From a virus, in IMG/VR virus record IMGVR_UViG_3300037809_000520, positions 1 through 64,000 of that record: a DNA stretch of 64,000 nucleotides. One strand, written 5' to 3'. The notes below the pieces were generated by a model. The model ran no database searches. It saw only the letters and a list, made by a program, of their open reading frames with translations, and was not told the DNA's origin. Both the position numbers and the translations under genes were made by a program. Positions 61,642 through 64,000 of this stretch are shown here, one piece after another (within the stretch, counting starts at the first letter, position 1; every line of letters starts with the position of its first letter).

Positions 61642-61794
61642 ATTTTTATAATTTATTAATGTGTATCCAATGTACAACCACCCCCCCATTCATCCAACCT
61701 ATATTCCTAAACCCCTATTTCCTTATTTTTTCCTAAATATCTCAAAACCCGTATTTCCAAGGTACCCAAAATTTTTTTAATAACCAAATTAAAA
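61642..61794 (-). promoter_or_regulatory. G/A-rich leader with two direct repeats
   Basis: No gene is seen here. On the coding strand GGAAATACGGGTTT and GGAAATAGGGGTTT occur about 40 bases apart, followed by a run of seven G. It differs from all other gaps in the window in its purine-rich coding strand. Confidence 0.3.
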
Positions 61795-62223
61795 TTAATA
61801 TTCTTTAGAAATTTCTAAAATTTTCTGAATATGTGCACATTTTTCATATTCTTCTCTTTCTGGAGATTGGAAGTGTTTTATTGCTAATTCTAATGATGTT
61901 TCTAGAAAATCATCACTGTGGGTTACTATAGCTTCTATATGATTATCATCTTCAATTTTTATTTTTTTAATATAAAACCAAGCTCTATTATAAGCAATTG
62001 CCTCCCCAGCTGCAGCTAACTCCTCAGGGTCTAATTCCATATTAGAATTTTTTAATATTCTTATAGCTTTTTTCCTAAAATTTATATGGTTAAGAATAAG
62101 TTTTTTATGCATACCTAACCAATAAGCAGGAGTTGAAGTCAAATCAGCATAAGTAGTAACATTATTACTCACATCATCTGAACCAAACAAGTTAAAAATA
62201 TTTTCAAAATCTATTTTCCCCAT
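61795..62223 (-). CDS. Small protein, unknown function
   Basis: A 142-residue protein, helical with mixed charges (MHKKLILNHINFRKKAIRIL; LEASLELAIKHF-like segments). It carries a mid-protein pattern NMELDPEELAAAGEAIAY. No motif. It starts 2 bases before the next gene's stop, so the small genes here are probably in one message. Confidence 0.55.
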   Translation of the reverse strand: MGKIDFENIFNLFGSDDVSNNVTTYADLTSTPAYWLGMHKKLILNHINFRKKAIRILKNSNMELDPEELAAAGEAIAYNRAWFYIKKIKIEDDNHIEAIVTHSDDFLETSLELAIKHFQSPEREEYEKCAHIQKILEISKEY

Positions 62224-62225
62224 AT

Positions 62226-62414
62226 TTAATATTTCACCTTTGAATCTCCTCCTTTTATTCTATAAAGAGCATACTCCCACTTTTCACAAACATTTTTATA
62301 TTTGTGTTTTGTTTGGCCTTCCATTTTTTTACATTGGGCCTCAAATTGAGATCTTAATCCTTCTTTTTCAATAATATGATACATTTCATTTAATTGATCT
62401 TCTTGGTAACTCAT
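62226..62414 (-). CDS. Small protein, unknown function
   Basis: A 62-residue protein, charged, with two Cys (AQCKKMEGQ and NVCEKWEY) and no visible domain. Such small charged proteins are common in early phage regions. The promoter-like box is 33 bases upstream. Confidence 0.5.
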   Translation of the reverse strand: MSYQEDQLNEMYHIIEKEGLRSQFEAQCKKMEGQTKHKYKNVCEKWEYALYRIKGGDSKVKY

Positions 62415-62447
62415 TTGATAGGATATTTATTGTATACTAATATATGG

Positions 62448-62456
62448 TATAAATAT
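62448..62456 (-). promoter_or_regulatory. Putative promoter box (ATATTTATA)
   Basis: Ends 33 bases before the start at 62414, at the stop codon of the gene ending at 62456. Confidence 0.35.
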
Positions 62457-62827
62457 TAGTAATCCAAATTATTTATAAATACTTTAGAAGTACCTCTTTC
62501 ATTCTTAATAATATAGAACCCATTTAAGTCTAAACTATTAATATTATTAGTTGTATGTATTAAATCACCGCGAAAATTGTATATATAATGCGTAAAATCG
62601 CGTGTATATTCGATGACATCCATAGTACCATAGCAGTTGTCGAAAACGGGATTAAATGCAATATAATTATTATTACCTATCAAATCTAAATTAATAGAAT
62701 TATTAGGACCTACAATACTTACGGTAGCTTCACAAGTTTCTTGATAAGATTGAAAAGCTGAGTTTACACAGTTAAAAGGATCACTCCAATTAGAATATGT
62801 ATTAAGTAAAATTATAGGAAGTGGCAA
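62456..62827 (-). CDS. Protein with type IX secretion sorting-domain-like end
   Basis: A 123-residue frame with a TTG start at 62825-62827; no ATG is available in frame, and an open frame continues further upstream into the tRNA area, so the start is uncertain. The last 55 residues read FTHYIYNFRGDLIHTTNN, then LDLNGFYIIKNERGTSKVFI, which follow the pattern of a type IX secretion C-terminal sorting domain (short strand, turn, L-x-x-G-x-Y-I-I-K, basic strand). Such domains are limited to Bacteroidetes. It may be host-derived. Function unknown. Confidence 0.5.
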   Translation of the reverse strand: MPLPIILLNTYSNWSDPFNCVNSAFQSYQETCEATVSIVGPNNSINLDLIGNNNYIAFNPVFDNCYGTMDVIEYTRDFTHYIYNFRGDLIHTTNNINSLDLNGFYIIKNERGTSKVFINNLDY

Positions 62828-62852
62828 CTTTTTGCCATTAATACATATAAGT

Positions 62853-62928
62853 AGGCAAGGTGAGACTTGAACTCACGTGTAACCAACTACTCTTTCTACA
62901 AGGTATAAGCTTGAGGAGATACTTGCCT
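62853..62928 (-). tRNA. tRNA-like element with non-canonical fold
   Basis: The acceptor stem AGGCAAG / CTTGCCT (7 pairs, 8 counting the flanking T-A) and T arm GTGAG-TTCAAGT-CTCAC are perfect, with the usual T-loop. The rest does not form a D arm plus anticodon arm. Instead there is CAAG-CTTATAC-CTTG, an anticodon-like hairpin with a 7-base loop (anticodon would be UAU), in the place of the D arm, and a GTAG-TTGG-TTAC hairpin just before the T arm. CCA is not encoded. It may be a degenerate or unusual tRNA; amino acid identity uncertain. Confidence 0.45.
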
Positions 62929-62931
62929 ATA

Positions 62932-63008
62932 TGGTGAACCCGGTAGGATTCGAACCTACGACCGTCGCCTTAGAAGGGCGATGCTCTGTCCAGCTGAGCT
63001 ACGAGTCC
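62932..63008 (-). tRNA. tRNA-Arg (anticodon UCU)
   Basis: A 77-base tRNA with all four arms: acceptor GGACTCG / CGGGTTC (with two G-U pairs), D arm GCTC/GAGC, anticodon stem TCGCC / GGCGA around loop CTTCTAA (anticodon UCU, reads AGA), and T arm GTAGG / CCTAC. The CCA end is encoded. AGA is the common Arg codon in an AT-rich phage. Confidence 0.95.
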
Positions 63009-63033
63009 ATAAGTCAAATAACGTTTGGAAATT

Positions 63034-63122
63034 TGGTACCGCTGGGCGGGCTCGAACCGCCACGAGCCATTCGGCTCATCAGATTTTAAGTCTGACGTGT
63101 CTACCAATTCCACCACAGCGGC
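63034..63122 (-). tRNA. tRNA-Leu (anticodon UAA)
   Basis: An 89-base class II tRNA: acceptor GCCGCTG / CAGCGGT, anticodon stem TCAGA / TCTGA with loop CTTAAAA (anticodon UAA, reads UUA), long variable arm GAGCC-GAAT-GGCTC, T arm GGCGG / CCGCC, encoded CCA. UUA is the dominant Leu codon here. Confidence 0.95.
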
Positions 63123-63135
63123 ATTAGTTTATCTT

Positions 63136-63312
63136 TTAAAGATTTTCTGGGGGTATAGAATTAATATATTGAGATTCTGCTTCTTCTTGCTCTTTATATA
63201 GTTTTTCTTTATCTTCATTTGTTAAACTATCCCACCAAGCATTATAATTAGCAGTCATTTCTTCTTGAGTAATAGGGGTACCTAATTCTTCTTGTTCTTT
63301 TGCAGTATTCAT
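63136..63312 (-). CDS. Small acidic protein, unknown function
   Basis: A 58-residue protein too short for most gene calls. ATG at 63310-63312, stop at 63136-63138. It starts MNTAKEQEELGTPITQEEMT and contains WWDSLTNEDKEKLYKEQEEA, then a short Pro-containing end. It is Glu/Lys-rich and helical and lies between the tRNA-Leu and another small gene. Confidence 0.5.
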   Translation of the reverse strand: MNTAKEQEELGTPITQEEMTANYNAWWDSLTNEDKEKLYKEQEEAESQYINSIPPENL

Positions 63313-63328
63313 AACTTTTTTTTATTTA

Positions 63329-63529
63329 TTAACAATCCCAATCATATGCCGCAATTTGCAAACAAAGTAGTGGTGAAGAAGATGGAGATGCTTTCATTTC
63401 TTTCAAGGCAGTATAAATAACCTCAATTTGCAACCCACATCGTTCTACATTATTCCATATTTCAAGAATTTGGGTCATTTCATCTTCTTTAATCTTCTCT
63501 AAGAAATCTTTTTTAAATTGTGGTAACAT
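63329..63529 (-). CDS. Small protein, unknown function
   Basis: A 66-residue protein: helical first half (FKKDFLEKIKEDEMTQILEI) and a Ser- and Cys-containing end (SPSSSPLLCLQIAAYDW). No known motif. A second-class promoter-like box (CGTATATTCA) is at 63548-63557. Confidence 0.5.
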   Translation of the reverse strand: MLPQFKKDFLEKIKEDEMTQILEIWNNVERCGLQIEVIYTALKEMKASPSSSPLLCLQIAAYDWDC

Positions 63530-63547
63530 ATCTTTATTTATTATACG

Positions 63548-63557
63548 TGAATATACG
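63548..63557 (-). promoter_or_regulatory. Putative promoter box, second class (CGTATATTCA)
   Basis: Ends 18 bases before the start at 63529. Confidence 0.35.
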
Positions 63558-63608
63558 ACTTTTATTTGGATTTACCAAATTTTAATGTTATTAAATTGTT
63601 AATTTTTT

Positions 63609-63836
63609 TTAATCAAGCTTTACGCCATTCTCAAGCATCAACTCTCTGAGATGTTCTCTACACTTCTGATAGGTTTCGTATTTGTCCTCACTATATTCTG
63701 AATCGGGCATATATTTGTATTGTGCTCTCAGCCATTGGTCCATTTCCCACAATACGGAATGCATATTTAAACCTTGAGTTGCCATATCGAACTCACGTGA
63801 ATCTTCAGGTAGATTGAATTCTAAGATTGCTTTCAT
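63609..63836 (-). CDS. Small conserved phage-type protein
   Basis: A 75-residue protein: MKAILEFNLPEDSREFDMAT, then LWEMDQWLRAQYKYMPDSEY and a helical C-terminus with RELMLENG. The opening, an acidic strand then a helix with Trp and Asp, resembles a widespread small phage protein of unknown role. A second-class box lies 24 bases upstream. Confidence 0.6.
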   Translation of the reverse strand: MKAILEFNLPEDSREFDMATQGLNMHSVLWEMDQWLRAQYKYMPDSEYSEDKYETYQKCREHLRELMLENGVKLD

Positions 63837-63860
63837 TACTTTATATTTTTTATTACATGG

Positions 63861-63870
63861 TAAATATACG
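63861..63870 (-). promoter_or_regulatory. Putative promoter box, second class (CGTATATTTA)
   Basis: Ends 24 bases before the start at 63836. Confidence 0.4.
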
Positions 63871-63896
63871 AAGGCCCCCTTGAAAAGCCAAATTTT

Positions 63897-64000
63897 TTAA
63901 TAAGTTCTTAGATGCTTTAATGTAAATTTTAAATTGCTATTTTCTTCTTTTAACTTAGCATTGTTTGCTTTCTGTTGGTCTATTTCTTTTCTCATTCCCA
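63897..64000 (-). CDS. 3' end of a coiled-coil protein, start not visible
   Basis: An open frame entering from the right edge and stopping at 63897-63899. The visible part includes MRKEIDQQKANNAKLKEE and KFTLKHLRTY, typical of a leucine-poor coiled coil. Whether the Met at 63993-63995 is the start cannot be told. Confidence 0.4.
   Translation of the reverse strand, partial: GMRKEIDQQKANNAKLKEENSNLKFTLKHLRTY

Noticed and set aside
61642-61689. N-terminal extension of the gene at 61444
   Set aside because: It would translate the G-rich leader; the Met at 61641 has a typical A-rich leader.
62829-62930. Coding extension of the 62456 frame through the tRNA-like element
   Set aside because: The frame stays open by chance and has no good start codon; the RNA element is a better explanation of the DNA.
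63837-63896. Terminator after the gene at the right edge
   Set aside because: GGCTTTT can pair with GGGGGCC but nearly all pairs are G-U, the loop is 3 bases and no T run follows.
1-64000. Prophage integration genes
   Set aside because: No integrase, excisionase, repressor or attachment-like repeats were seen; the gene content suggests a lytic phage.

Overview
The window is one contiguous block of a large, AT-rich, tailed double-stranded DNA phage with a contractile-tail (T4-like myovirus) gene set. All convincing protein genes and the tRNAs lie on the minus strand, packed head to tail with short gaps or 4-8 base overlaps. Recognisable T4-type proteins are the large terminase, portal, prohead protease, scaffold, major capsid protein, three neck/tail-completion proteins, baseplate gp25, gp6 and gp5-like proteins, a giant gp7-like wedge protein, and a gp55-like late sigma factor. 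The likely host is a Bacteroidetes bacterium, probably an aquatic flavobacterium. This is inferred from the near absence of Shine-Dalgarno sequences, A-rich leaders before start codons, and one small protein whose end resembles a type IX secretion sorting domain.

Reading in the direction of transcription (high to low coordinates): 64.0-61.4 kb holds small unknown genes, tRNA-Arg(UCU), tRNA-Leu(UAA) and a third tRNA-like element that does not fold as a normal cloverleaf. 61.4-59.5 kb holds an HD-domain hydrolase, a small membrane protein and the late sigma factor. 59.5-40.9 kb is the baseplate/tail block, including a 2665-residue protein with an embedded Hint (intein-like) domain. 40.9-37.9 kb is a short DNA-metabolism block: GIY-YIG nuclease, primase, PD-(D/E)XK nuclease and P-loop kinase. 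37.9-35.3 kb is an 852-residue multi-enzyme protein with nucleotidyltransferase, ADP-ribosyltransferase-like, zinc-peptidase-like and HAD phosphatase parts.

34.5-23.2 kb is the most unusual region. It is a run of unrelated acidic proteins that share nearly the same first 12-20 residues, ending in an L-x-E site. This matches the capsid-targeting and cleavage peptide of T4 internal head proteins, so I read the region as a cassette array of proteins packaged in the head and injected with the DNA. 23.2-19.4 kb carries a possible virion protein and a compact metabolic cluster (FAD oxidoreductase, small unknown protein, cupin, NadR-like kinase). 18.8-8.4 kb is the head block: terminase, portal, three conserved head proteins, protease, scaffold and capsid protein. 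8.3-5.9 kb holds an amidinotransferase/DDAH-type enzyme, a phosphatidylserine decarboxylase and PhoH. 5.9-0 kb holds a beta-rich virion protein, the neck proteins and an incomplete fibre-like protein.

Regulation can partly be read. At least fourteen intergenic sites carry the plus-strand string TATAAATAT (ATATTTATA on the coding strand) 9-34 bases before a start codon, so they are the best candidates for promoters used by the gp55-like sigma factor. A related box, CGTATATTTA on the coding strand, precedes mainly non-structural genes. Four intrinsic terminators follow the capsid gene, the protease gene, phoH and the gene at 22456. The prohead protease, its many L-x-E target sites, and the shared N-terminal tags together form a coherent packaging system. 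All functions are inferred from sequence reading only; no search was run.
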